Part shown: positions 46,701-58,267 of the stretch, one piece after another | How positions within the stretch are numbered: the first letter of the stretch is position 1 | Layout of the letters: each line of letters starts with the position of its first letter | From: Isoetes taiwanensis | Lineage: Eukaryota; Streptophyta; Lycopodiopsida; Isoetales; Isoetaceae | Length of the DNA: 64,000 nt | Assembly: GCA_021234155.1 (NCBI GenBank) | Contig: JAJEKV010000001.1 | Span: forward strand, 25,223,189 to 25,287,188 | Direction: 5' to 3' | Notes under the pieces: model-generated | The model's database searches: none | Told to the model about the DNA's origin: nothing | What the model saw: only the letters and a program-made list of their open reading frames with translations | Made by a program: the position numbers and the translations under genes

Positions 46701-47678
46701 AGGTCTTCCCTTGATCTTTTCAATGGATACTCTTGCTGTGAAGATAGAGCTTGCATTTGAAAGTTATGTTAGATTTCTTACAGCCAGTCAACAAGCTTCA
46801 AAATGGTGAAAGGTAAAGTTGCGGCTTTTCCACAATAATAGGTACCAGCTAAGAGTTGCAGTTAAGAGACAGAAGTTCAGTTCATAATATGCCAGAAAGG
46901 TAAGCATATTTGGGCCAATGGGTATGTAGTCCAGGCTATGATCCTCTTACTATTGCCATCTTTTGTTGAATGATTCAAATTGCCTCTGGCTTTTTCGCAG
47001 GTTATTTGTCCTTTATTTGTTTGTTTTTTGGCGTGGAGAAAATTTCTCCTTTCCAAGAATGCCACAATCAGTCCATCTGCACATAGGTGAATGCCTTTTC
47101 CATCTCACTATTTGTAGGTGTATATATTTGTTCAGCATGTTTGCAACACATGCAAGCAGCATGATCTGGAGCACATGTAAGTGGCAGACAAGTAATTATT
47201 GGATTAGGCAACTATTGTTAAATTTACTCTGTGTTATTACATGAAATACAATCATTGAAAGCTATACTACACGCGGTTAAGGGAATGAAGGGTTTAAATT
47301 TCTTTATCATATGAAACTCAAAGGCTTGGTAATTGACAAAGCAAGCTTTCTCAACCTCATGGATGCATGTGCCACACTGTATGCAGGTAAGAAGATACGT
47401 GCTTATGTTATTGCTGTTGGATAATTGTGGAGCACTCATTTCTTGTGGATTTTAAAAAAGGTAGATGGTACCATCTTATGGTGGAATATTTCAGTGTTTG
47501 CTAGTAAGTAGTGTCAATTCCCCCTTATTTCAGGGTTGGCTATGTCTAAAGCAGGTTGGATTCAAGTCTTTTGATGTTGATTAAAAAGAAAAAGCTTTAC
47601 AATCAAATATAAGGTGAGTTGCCAGTCTTCCCTTTCTGCATTTTTCTTTTGCTCATGACAAAACATGTATCTTTGGAA
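43721..47678 (+). repeat. 3,958-bp tandem duplication, unit 2
   Basis: Second copy, following unit 1 with no spacer. After it the sequence continues uniquely (GAAGCTGAGCTTTGC). Compared with unit 1 it has, for example, an extra A near 45308, an extra C near 45647 and a shorter T run near 46992. These shift the gyrase reading frames. Confidence 0.95.
45245..45678 (+). pseudogene. DNA gyrase subunit A C-terminal exons (unit 2)
   Basis: Duplicate of the exons at 41289-41720. An extra A in the first exon (near 45308) and an extra C in the second (RHNPKQS instead of RRNLNK, exon 122 instead of 121 bases) break frames that are open in unit 1. The slip before FGRAARG is shared by both units, so it predates the duplication or was copied with it. 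Confidence 0.7.
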
Positions 47679-50630
47679 GCTGAGCTTTGCAAAATCAAAT
47701 AGAGCTATATGCCCTACTCATCTCTAGGAAGCAAAAGTGGAGCTAGAGACAGTCTTCTTTAATTTGCCAGTAAGCCATCTCTCTGTAGCTCTGCCATAAT
47801 TTCAGTTCCAGCATTCCTTGCTCATTTTTTATACAAATTTTGTTGCCTTCTGCAGAGATCTCAAGCCCTAGTTTGAAGAGAGATGGTGCTTGGAACTTCT
47901 AAATTCTCGAAAATATTTCTTTCGAGCAAATAAAATATATTCAATTTATGAAGAAAAATACATTATCTGAAGAAGCAACTGGGTGCATATGTGAGATATT
48001 TATTTATCTCTTTACTTGATTTTCCAGCTCGTTGTCAAATGGTACTTACCTTGACCAACTGAAGTACAGCAAAATGTTGAATGGATTCTATATGTACCAA
48101 GTGGGCCTTACTCTTGAACAAGCTCTTGTGGTACGGATTTACTGCCATTTTGCCCCAGATTTGTCCTATGAAAGAGGGTTGAACTATGAAAGGGGACTTG
48201 TCGTATGAAAGTGGGCTCAACTGGTGCAATGGATAACTCCCTTTTGAAGACTGATATTGGCCCATCTGGATTATTACTGTTCCCATGTCACTCACTTCAA
48301 TCTTGAATATGGCAAGTTGTTAACCGTTGAGTATGAACTGAAAAGGCAAGTGGGCGAAATACGTTGCATCAATGATGCAACGTTTGTTGCTGAAACCATA
48401 AAACTTGCAGTTGTCAACTGAAAAGTACATACTTTCAGCAATGCGAATGTCGCTGGATTAGATTTTGTGATCCGTAAATGGGATTGCTATGTTGCTAATA
48501 TATATTTGGGTTCTTCCTGCCCCACCCCACAATTTTACTGGCCAGAATCTCTTTGATCAAAAAATGATGTAATAATGTGATGTCAAACCGTTTAGATTAT
48601 CTTGCATGTTTGTTCGACCCAAGTATTGTTTCGATCTCCTATCTTCAAATTTTCGTATAGACTTTTGTCCGTAACCCTTGGGACCATAGGGGTTTGGGCC
48701 TAGCATATTTCTTGACACAAATATTATTTGCATCTCTAGCTTCAATTTGACTTTTGTTTGCATTTTTGGCACCATAGGTGTTCTAGCCTAACATATTTTG
48801 TGTGTTATTTTAAAGTGAAGGTATTAAAATGTAATTCAAGTGAGGTTCAAATTAATGCTTGAATACCCACTCGGATCTAATATCGGGACCACAATCAAAA
48901 TAGAAGTGTGTCTATTAGTGTGGACATAAGTCTTTGTGGTTAGGTCTCCGAACTTCACATTGACTAAAAATACGGTTGCCATCATGGTAACATAAGTCTC
49001 CTAACTTCACATTGGCTGAAAATACACGTGCCCTCCGAAAAATACTGGGTGGGTAAAAATGGAAAATGCAAATATCGATGGCTCAAGAACGTCATTAAAC
49101 ACATAATTCCTCTGTCATCACATGATTGTGTCCAAGGCATGGTTTTCGAGCCATACAAACAAGGCATTTTTCAACACATGGCCACTATGGCCACTGAAGC
49201 CATTTGTCCCATAGCACCTATAACCATGGGCATTATAACTTAGTGTAGTCTGTAGGAATTTTTAAGGTGTTGGACAACTACTTGATTTAAAAAGATATTT
49301 CATATTATGAAACTTCTTGGGGATCTAAGTCTAGGGACACGTCCTAAGGAACTTACTACTTATATCATGTAGTGGACAATAAAGAAAGGAGACAATCTAT
49401 CTTCGGATACCTACCTATAATTATCGGAATTGATTATCAAAAGTTGCAGCAAAAATCATCATGAAAAAAGCATGCCCTACACTCCGAAATAAGATTGTCA
49501 TTCCAACATAGCTTCTCGTGTTGTGTAGTAGAGAGATACCATCGTTTTTCTCAGTTCTAGGATAGTTCTGAACATCCCTAGGATTTTGTTGAGCAAAGAA
49601 AGTAAATCAAGAACAAAAAATTAGGGCCAAAGACTAGAACCTTAAAGTTAGGGGACGATGATAGAAAAAAAGAGAACATACAACCTTTCTTATGACGCCT
49701 ATTCTAAATAGAAATAAATGAAAATGGCTTGAACTTCATGTATCCTAGAAAATGTTGCAGAATAAAAACATATAACATGTTTAAATATTACGTAATATTT
49801 TAACCTATTTGCATAAGTTCCAACATGAACTACACCAACTAATATTGGGAGAATTGGATGTACTACACAATTGAAGTATTTACGAGAACTTGCAAAATAA
49901 AGAAAAAGCTTTTACTTACAGTTCAACACCAACAACTAAAACCATTAAATAAAATAATGATCCCTATAGTTGTAGGATTAGCCATGTGATGCCCTATGGA
50001 GATTACCCTATACTTCAACACCAACAACAAGCTGAGAGAACTAACTAAGATTGATGCTTCCATTCTTTATTTTTGAATGCTCAATTCCACTATAGAAAAG
50101 ACTACAATTCACGCTTAGGCAAAAAAAAAAAAACTATATTAGGTTTGGTGGGAATTTCACCAAGGGTTTGACCATGGGTGTGTTGTCTTTTTTGTGGGAA
50201 TTTCACACTAGGCTCATAGATGCAGATTTGTTTGTTTCTTTCACACTAGGTGTATAAAATTTAGAATCTCTTAAAATATTGGATAGTCTTAGCGAATATA
50301 TGGTAATGTTAACCGATGCAACTTCCACTATAAGTTCTTCAAACTTAATTCTTGACGCTCATAGACGACTCTTTGAGTTTGATTCAAAGTTAACTCGATT
50401 ATTCACCGAGAGGTATTAATAAACAATGGCGACCTTCATTGAATGGCTATTATGCGAGAAATTGAGCTTAAATGTTCGCGTGTTTAGACTAAATGCATAC
50501 TGAACTTTACGCACTGATTTGTTTAATCTCGAACTTTATTCCTCGATGTTCATCAACCATGATTGATAAACCCATTGATAGTACAAAGACTTGTATATAT
50601 ACACGTATTAGATGTGTGGTTTTGTCATCC
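47679..50630. other. Region after the duplication, no gene recognised
   Basis: A possible exon, GAAGCAAAAGTGGAGCTAG up to a donor-like CCAGTAAG near 47770, is not assignable. Other frames are short. An A run lies near 50121-50132. Confidence 0.35.
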
Positions 50631-50910
50631 CATGGGCATGTTCATAGAGATTCATCCCAGCCGTCCAATCGCAAAATGGAAGGCCAAGAAAATGCCACCT
50701 CGTTGGGGTGCATGGATGGCCATGATGGGCATACATGGGTCATGCATGGGGGCATGCACCACATCCCCGGATCGTTGGATCGAAAGGGGAGGATAAATCC
50801 TAGCCCTTGATTTTTTGTCAAGAAGGTGTAAGGAAAGTACCTTAAAGTGACTTTGGTGTAGCAGATCTTAACCGTTAGATCAAAAGGTGAGCATAAATCT
50901 TAGCCATTAA
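50630..50910 (+). promoter_or_regulatory. Promoter-like module related to 39763
   Basis: CATGTTCATAGAGATTCATCC then CAGCCGTCCAAT and ATGCCACCTCG align with CATGTTGGTAGAGATTGATC, CGGCCGTCCATC and GTGCCACCTCG at 39775-39840. CCGTTAGATC and CCCTTGATTT motifs follow. No recognisable coding exon is downstream, so this may be an orphan promoter or a dispersed element. Confidence 0.35.
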
Positions 50911-51169
50911 CTTTTTAATATTAAATTGATTTTTTTTTAAAGGAGGTGAGGTGTCACCCTCATTAATAAAAAGGTAATGAGGTGGCAAAGCATTTATGAG
51001 TGGACTTTCTAAGAAGCTTCCTTCTATTTAATCGCCTTCAAAGGCACGTAGCTTGCAGTAGAGGGGTCGGATGAAGGTGGGACCTACGCCATTAGGTTCC
51101 TCTCGTTGAGAGCTTTCTAATGAGTGGTGGTTTGACACTGTTCCGTTGTAGTTGGAGCCAACGTGATCG

Positions 51170-52030
51170 AACTCTAAAGGAATCCATGGGAATCTCGGAG
51201 AATCTAAAGGAATCTTCATAAATACTTGGAGAATCTAGAGGACTTCTGATGCAATCTTGGAGAATCTAGGGGAATCTTCATAGAAATCTCAAGAGAATCT
51301 TAGGGAATCTTTGGGAATGAAACAGAATCTCAAGAGAATCTTTGGGAATTAAAAGGAATCTTCCTAAGAGCTTTGAGAATCAAGTGAAATCATGATGGAA
51401 TCTAGGAGAATCTTCATAAATCTAAAGGAATCTAGGAGAATCTTCACCAAATCTTGGAGAATTCAGTAGAACTACATAGAATCTTGGGTACTTAAAGGAG
51501 TCTTAGGATAATCTTTGGAAATCTAGGTGAATATCAAGAGAATCTAAGGGAATTAAGGGAATTTTCATAAAATCTTTAAGAATCTTGATAGAATCTTGTG
51601 GAATCTAGGGAAATCTTCATAGAATCTAGGGGAATCTCTATAGATAATCTTTGGAAATCTAGGTGAATATCAAATGAATTTTTGGGAATCTAGGGGAATT
51701 AAGGAAACATTCATAAAATCTTTAAGAATCTTGATAGAATCTTGAAGAATTTAGGGAAAGCTTCATAGAATCTAGGGAATCTCTATAGAATCTTGGAGAA
51801 TCTAGAGGAATCTTCATATAATCTTATATCAAGAGAATTTCTCAAAATGTAGGGAAATATAAGGAAATTTAGAGGAATCTTCCTATATTCTTGGTGAATC
51901 TAGGAGAATCTACATAGAATCTTGAGGAATCTAGAGGAATGTTGGGATAATCATTGGGAATCTAAAAAGAATCTTTGTGAACATAGAAGAATCTAAGGGA
52001 ATCTAGAGGAATCTTTATAGAATCTTCATT
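51170..52030. repeat. Degenerate GAATCT minisatellite-like array
   Basis: About 860 bp built almost entirely from variants of GAATCTAGRGGAATCTTCATA. GAATCT or AATCT recurs every 6-14 bases, dozens of times, without strict period. It is open to neither strand as a long ORF. Its edges are sharp: it begins after CGATCGAACTCTAAAGG and ends before GGATGACTCTGCATTGG. Confidence 0.9.
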
Positions 52031-52529
52031 GGATGACTCTGCATTGGCTTCCCGTCGAATTTGTACAATCCCTCATAGTATAAATACTTGTATTGTATAT
52101 ATATATTCGATGCCACCTTGTGATATTGAATGATTAGCTTATACTATAAGACATTAAAACATTCATTGTGCCAAATACATCTTTCTGTCTATCCTACATA
52201 TGTAATTGCTATAGACGAGATTCGCTTGGATATTCTACGAAAGTTTCTTCGTTATCGGGAAAAAAATAGAGAGAAAAACAAATAGCAGTAAAAATTGCTA
52301 GGGTTACCAGGGAGCAACAAGGGAAGAAAACTTTCGATGCCATAGTCGCCCCTTCATGTGCTGCCAGATTCTAAGGACAGGTGTCATCTGCCCAAAGGTG
52401 TAGGCTTACTTGACTTTTATGTAAAAAAAGGTCGGAGCTCGCTGTTTTGCGGTGAAACAACTGGCTCACTACTTCGCAGCTCACCAGACTGTTCCACAGT
52501 GAAACTAATGTTGTTAACTACGTCAAAAT

Positions 52530-52680
52530 CCGTATGTTTAAAAAACGTTTTTTAAGATTTTTTGAAGATTTTTAAAATTTTTTGAAAAAATCTTTAAAAA
52601 CGTATTTCATATAAAATACGTTAAAAATCTTAAAAATCCTTAAAAATCTTTAAAACTCCTTTGACAGTGATTTTTTTAAT
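52530..52680. repeat. AT-rich inverted repeat
   Basis: Imperfect arms of about 60 bp are centred near 52606. The inner perfect stem is AACGTATTT with AAATACGTT around CATATA. The outer arms are made of AAGATTTTT and AAAAATCTT repeats. Confidence 0.75.
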
Positions 52681-52919
52681 CCAAATATATAATCTCTTGA
52701 ACTTATTTATCGTTGTATATGAAATTCTTGTATTTCTTAACCTCTATAATAATGTTTTTTTCTGAACTTTATTAAGAGTGGCATAGCAAAACAGCTATGA
52801 TATCTTTGTACTTGAACTTAATAGTTTTTAGTAACAGCATAAGCTTCTGATTTACTTGTTGACATGCTACGTCTTGTAACTTGTAGCAAAAATATGCATT
52901 TTTTACAGTAGCAAATATG

Positions 52920-53590
52920 TCCAATAGAATAGAATAGAATAGATTTTTTAGCGTCCACGGAGACCGATTGGCCTATGGGAGCCAAACAAAAAGAGAGCAG
53001 CAAGCGTATTACTGACAGGATTAAAAAACCCTCGCCCCGAAGGGTTTTCGAGGGAAAAACCTTAGCAGTAATAAGTATGTTGGCACGCTGTACAATTGTA
53101 TAGGACAGTTCAATACCGTCCCTGAGGACACAACTAAGTCCGTGCATCCATAACCTCCTGGAGGTATGACCCCAACAAACCCACTGACGTCGTATTCAAT
53201 AACTCATGCAACGATTGGCCAGACACTAGTAATCGAACATACCGTTCTCAGATATGAGCAAACGCTGGGCAGATCTGGAGGGCATGACATTCATCCTCAA
53301 TGGCGCCCTGGTGGCAACACTGGCAAAGCCTTTCCTCCCGTGCTTATGTGGCCCAATGTCCTGTCTCAATGTGGAGACGATGTGCACCCGTGCGAATGGA
53401 AGCTATAAGTCTGCGCTTCTTCATGGGCAAATGGGTGTACAAATACTGGTGTGGGCCTCTGATAGTGTGCCAGCTTAACGTGCATCAGAGCATCTGCATC
53501 CCAGAGCTTGCGGAGGAAAGTCGCATCTAGGTACAGCTTAAGTGCCTTATGATCTTTCTTTGTCCTTACATGTACGCATCTGTTTGCCTG
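52920..53590 (-). mobile_element. Non-L1 LINE 3' end (copy 3)
   Basis: The 3' tail is an AGAATAGAATAGAATAG run (52925-52942), not poly-A. The 3' UTR at 52945-53160 matches copies at 7700 and 63765. The C-terminal domain on the minus strand at 53410-53240 reads KKRRLIASIRTGAHRLHIET then RLCQCCHQGAIEDECHALQI and CPAF, a Cys/His zinc-knuckle typical of non-LTR elements. One stop interrupts it. The element is 5'-truncated near 53590. Confidence 0.8.
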
Positions 53591-53636
53591 TACATTCCAG
53601 CGTGAGAACCATAACTAAGCAGTGCAAAGATTGTGA

Positions 53637-53724
53637 TTTTTTTTTTTTTGCCATACCAAATCATAAAAATCCTTTAAAAAACATGAGGATTTTTATGATT
53701 TGGTATGGCAAAAAAAAAAAAAAA
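53637..53724. repeat. 88-bp perfect hairpin (MITE-like or small-RNA-like)
   Basis: Left arm 53637-53673 is a T run followed by GCCATACCAAATCATAAAAA and TCCT. Right arm 53686-53724 is its exact reverse complement ending in an A run. The loop is 12 bases (TTAAAAAACATG). The stem is about 37 bp without mismatches. It could be a tiny foldback insertion or a hairpin RNA locus. Confidence 0.9.
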
Positions 53725-53739
53725 CGGGTTTTTAATAAC

Positions 53740-54085
53740 ATTGAGTGAAACAGCTCGCTTTCGACCTTTTCTTATTACGGTAACCCACAGAAAGGGCAGA
53801 AATAGCAGCAATACTGCCGAATGATATATAAAGCACAGACGATGGCGTTTGTTGGTTTAGCCATTCAATGCAGCACAGATCTGGCTTATGCAGAGACGGT
53901 AATTCGTCTTGGTCGAGAATTAATCTAGATTATTTTAATTGCAGAATCTTTCCGCATTCACATCAGACATTTTTAAATTGGACTATTTTGTTTCCAGGTT
54001 CAATGGCTTGTGAATTGGGTGGGATATTCACGTCACAACATCTAGTGTTTCTATGGGGTTTAAGCAATTCAACATTAGGAATAAC
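53740..54085. other. Spacer left of the methyltransferase element
   Basis: No gene recognised. It ends near CAATTCAACATTAGG, part of which (AATTCAACA) recurs inverted at the right edge of the element near 62478. Confidence 0.3.
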
Positions 54086-54434
54086 ACGATTGCAAATTAA
54101 ACGGGAGTGTTGCATCACTCCCGTTTCAAAGATTCCCTTTAAAAAAACACCAAGTTTCTAAAATAAGCCTTTTTTGATAGTTGTTAAGAATTTCTAGAGG
54201 TTTGCATTTTTTTTCATGCCATTTTGGCCCATTATTAGACGAAAACTTTGTACTTATGAAACAGAAATCATAAAAATAGCGAAATTTAGGCATAGACTTG
54301 AAGAGACTGAAAGCATTACAAAAAACAAGCACCAGAATAGAAAGGAAAAAAAAGTACTATGTTTTTAATAAATTGTTGTACATCAATATTGAAGATTCAT
54401 TGTAATAAATAATGATAATTTTAATATGCAGTAG

Positions 54435-57400
54435 TCAAAGATCTACATCATAGTCCTCCTCATTCTTTTTTTCTTTGCTCTCGCCATCTCGTCCTTCGTT
54501 TCTATCTGCTCCTTTCTTTGGAGACTTGAGTTTTGTATCCTCCTTGTCCTCTGGAATGGTAGCTAAAGCTACTTCTTTAAGCTCTGCAAAGGTTGCCTCA
54601 TCGTCTAGTGATTTTGGAGAATGGAGGTGTATCTCGAGGATGTTAGTTTAGCATAATCGGATGAAGACTTGGCCCCTAGCTCTTGATGTTCATCCGGTAA
54701 AGTAGGTAAAGGCTGACCCGGTCTCATCTTCACAAAATTAACGACATCCTTATCAATATCCGCGGCTACTACGATTTGCGGCCCTTCTTAAGTGCACATG
54801 CGATAGTAGTACGGAACCGGAGAAAGCATCAAGCACCCGGTCTCACGGGCCGAGAACATGTCGAGGAGATGGTTGATGAGCTTTGTGGTTTCGGTAGTGA
54901 TTCACAATCTGCCTTGTGCGGTTGGGTCCCGCAATTTACGTAAAATCTTTGGAAACTCAAGGGCGTTTGAGAAGTTTTGACAGGTGGCGGTGTTGAAGTG
55001 TTCCATGGTCCTCTTCCCATAAAAACTCCAATAAGCTACATGAAGGTACTCTACCTTGCTAAGCAACCTTGGTCCTCCACCATGGTAGTTGATGTTCGTT
55101 TTGTACCTAGTAAAACATATAAAGTGATGTTTACTTAGCAAAAACAAGAACACACGCCGAAAACCGAAGCGGAAATACTATTAGGAATACACTACGTAAT
55201 CAAAGAGAAAAGTAAGCGTATGCGGAATAAGACTTACCGAACAAAGGTTTTCATATCACACCTGGCCCGGAGAACCAAAGTGGTTTTGAAAGCTGATTCT
55301 ACCAAGCCCGGTGCATGCTCGAATGGAAAGTAACTAAACGCCAATGTTTAGCCCGTTGTGATCTGCTTGATTCCATCAATAAAAGCATTAAACTCACGAA
55401 AATTTGAAGGGCTGGTCGTCATATCCTTTGTCTTTAAGCTTAAAACCCGTAGGGAAGATCAGCAATAACCAAAGTGAAGTCCCGTGGCTTAACCGTTCCG
55501 ACTAGGTTCGTGCAATCACCATGAATGATTGAATATAAATTGTTTTGATCAAACATCTTTGAATCTCGTGTCGGATGGTTCTAACTCAACAGTTCTTCTT
55601 TATTAACGACCTCTCTTCCCGTCTTTGTTCTAACCAAATGCATGAAGCCCTCGGGAAGGTCTTTGTTTTTTTTTTTGCTCGAGAAAAACATGACAACAAG
55701 CTGTAAGGAGATCGTGTGTGCAAAGGCGTAGTAATGTAGAGAGTACTTACCCGACCCTCAAAATTTGGTGCATATTGCACAATTCGTTTCGTCGAAGTGG
55801 CTCTGGGGTAGAGTTCCTTGCACCTTTCCCATGTCTCTACGTTTAGCTGCTCCATCAAACATGTTTGACATGTTATGGCGTTCTTTTGGGCTGCAAGGCG
55901 TTTAAGGAAACAATGAGTAAAAAGTAAGAAACAAGGCAAAGAAAAAAAAAAACAAATAAAAGTCAAGCTAAATGTATTACGGAATACAAACTGGTTAACT
56001 GGTGATGTTACCTCGAAACAAAATGCATTGTGTATTCCGGAATACACATTGCTTCTCTGAAGAAAGCAATGTGTATTCTAGAATAGACAATACTTTTTTA
56101 GAAGAGGACATGTGTATTCGAATACACATGGCTTCCTTTACATGGGCAATGTGTATTAGGGAAAACACATTGCTTGTCTCTAGAGAAGCATTGTGTATTC
56201 GAGATACACAAAGTGCCCAAGTGAAGAAAGAAAGGTATGTGTGATACGGAATACACTATCTACCACACGATGTTTTTGGGACTCTAACGTCTAAAGAGTA
56301 AAGTTTGTGGCAGAGATCTTACTTGTGCAATTCCTTTGACATTTCTTCTAGGCTAAACTCCTTGTCAACAACTTTTTGGAGAAGCCTTTCCAAAATCTCT
56401 GTGTCGGAGAAGCCCTGCATTTCCCTCCAGACGGTAATGGTCATTTCTTTTTTTGGGGGCGCGTCAGAGGTTTTTTTTCTTGGCTGTCTCCTTGCCTTGC
56501 TCTTTAACTCCCTCGCTCGAACATTGTGAATATCGGTCTGAGTTCCCAAATCTGTTCAAGCAGATTTCCGCGTCAAATAGTTGGTTTGCTATTCTGGAAT
56601 ACATTTTGTGCTTACCTTGCCATCTCTAAAAGCTAACTGGAACCAGTTGTCGTGGGGAATAAGAGACTGCCTTTTGTTGGCCTCGTCATATTTCAGGCAG
56701 CATTCAATGGCACACGCCTCCTTAAGCTCCAAGGAAAACGCTGGCTTCTTCAGGTCCTCACCGTACTTTTCCTTGAAAATTACGAGTACTCCCTGTGCAT
56801 AAACCGGATCTTGTCGACAAAGCTCATCTTTAGTTTGTACTCGTTGTCAGCATTGTGGGTGTTGGCAACGATTTTTGCTTCTTCATCTGTAAGACCACAG
56901 TAGACAGCGCAGAGGACGGAGAGGTACCTCGGGTTCTTCTTTTCTTTGTAAAGTTGCCTTCTTGCCTTGAAGCTATGATTCCCTCCCAAGACGTAGTGAG
57001 TGTAGGTGTCAGCATTTTCTCTGTCATACTCCTGGGGGGTTGTGCACTGGTCCCTGTCAACAAGGACAACTATTGGGGCCACATGAGCATTTGGATTGCT
57101 CCTTATTCTGTCTTTCAGGTTCCTCAAGTGATCGGCATAAATTTTGCGAACCTGAAGTGGCCTTTCACCAGCTTCATTTTTTGGAGGAAGCTTCATTGAA
57201 GTGGCCCGGCAAATAAATGACACCTTGCACAAACTTGTGCAGGTTAATCTCTTCCATTTTTTCAGATGTTTTATCAACTTTTTTTTCTTTAATAGCAACA
57301 CCGGGTGCTTTACCCTTTCCCTTCTTCTTCTTAGGTTCCTCGGGGACTTCTATGATTTCAAGCTGCTGTGTTTTCCGCTTCTTTGGTTCTTTAGCAGCTA

Positions 57401-58040
57401 TGGTCTCTCTTGGCGTGCTAAGTTTCTTTGGCCGCGCAGGGGGTTCTTCCTCCTCTTCTTCCTCAAAACCTTTATCTGATGACCTCCCTGAAGAACTAGC
57501 AGAACTAGGAGAAGGTGGTGATTGAGATCTTTCTCCATCGATTGCTTTCGGACTCAGCGGCGGGGAAAGTCCTCGCTTGTCTTTGGAAAAAAAACCTGTT
57601 TAATTAATGAACACAGGCTTCGTTTTAGCCGGTAGTGTGAAAAAAATTTGTACAGTGCCGGTGGTTGCACACTGACAATTTTAAAGAATGCAAGGTCCAC
57701 AACAATGAAGCCTTGGGAGGTCTTGAAGGATAGCCTCCCCGTTTGACCTCCTTGTCCGGCAACCTCGGAGACATCTTTTATTGTCCCAAGGTTAACAAAC
57801 ATGGAGTCGGGTACCTTTGTTACCGGCACTTTTCTGAGGGCATTACAAAAGCGTCGGTGTCTTTGTATTTTCCATCTGCCCCCACAGTTCTGAACCCACT
57901 GCGTTTGAAAGTTTTCGTAAATAGCAGGTTCGTCCGTGTCAGCGGTGTGCTTTTGTGGGTGTGGACGTTTAGGCTTATGAGATTTCTTTGATGCCCTCTT
58001 GCTTCCTTCTTCCACGCCCAAAAGCGTTTAAAACAACCAT
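54435..58040 (-). CDS. ParB-like domain fused to beta-class DNA amino-methyltransferase
   Basis: Predicted DNA N6-adenine or N4-cytosine methyltransferase. The N-terminal exon (58040 to about 57580; ATG 58040, then a frame slip) holds a basic KPKRPHPQKHT region and an unassigned domain. An acidic and proline-rich linker follows (57540-57250). A ParB/sulfiredoxin-like domain (57180-56780) has PPKNEAGERPLQVRKI, then YVLGGNHSFKARRQL and VYCGLTDEEAKIVA. Later exons are 56551-56323, 55890-55750, about 55662-55238 and 55106-54435, with GT-AG introns. The methyltransferase order is motif IV (VIADLPYGF, 55460-55443), then a target-recognition region, then AdoMet motif I (VLDAFSGSGTT near 54835-54801) and VVAADIDKDVVNF. 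This is the permuted beta-class order. The tail is acidic, ending YDVDL. Several one-base slips are present. ParB-methylase fusions are known in phages and bacteria; introns argue against contamination. Confidence 0.78.
56020..56255. repeat. Palindrome array A, inside a methyltransferase intron
   Basis: Six degenerate palindromes, for example GCATTGTGTATTCCGGAATA ending CACATTGC at 56025-56052, and others starting near 56066, 56107, 56146, 56186 and 56232. The core is GTATTC-GAATAC, with outer arms GCAATGT/ACATTGC. Spacers of about 13-15 bases are themselves partly self-complementary (TTCTCTGAAGAA, TCTCTAGAGA). The array lies in the intron between 56323 and 55890. Confidence 0.85.
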
Positions 58041-58267
58041 GTTAAAGTAAAATGCAAAAGAAATTTGTATTCCAGAATAACATTTGCTAATCTTATGCCC
58101 TAAAGGCCAGAAAAAGACAAGAAAACAAGCTAAAATGTTGTCAGTCTAAGTCAATTTCGTGTACCTAAATTAGACTTAACAGAGTAATTTTTAACATAAA
58201 ATGTTGTCTGTTGCAGCTAAAAAGGGTGTGATTTTAGTAAAAAAAGCAAGCGTTCTCAAAACTACAA

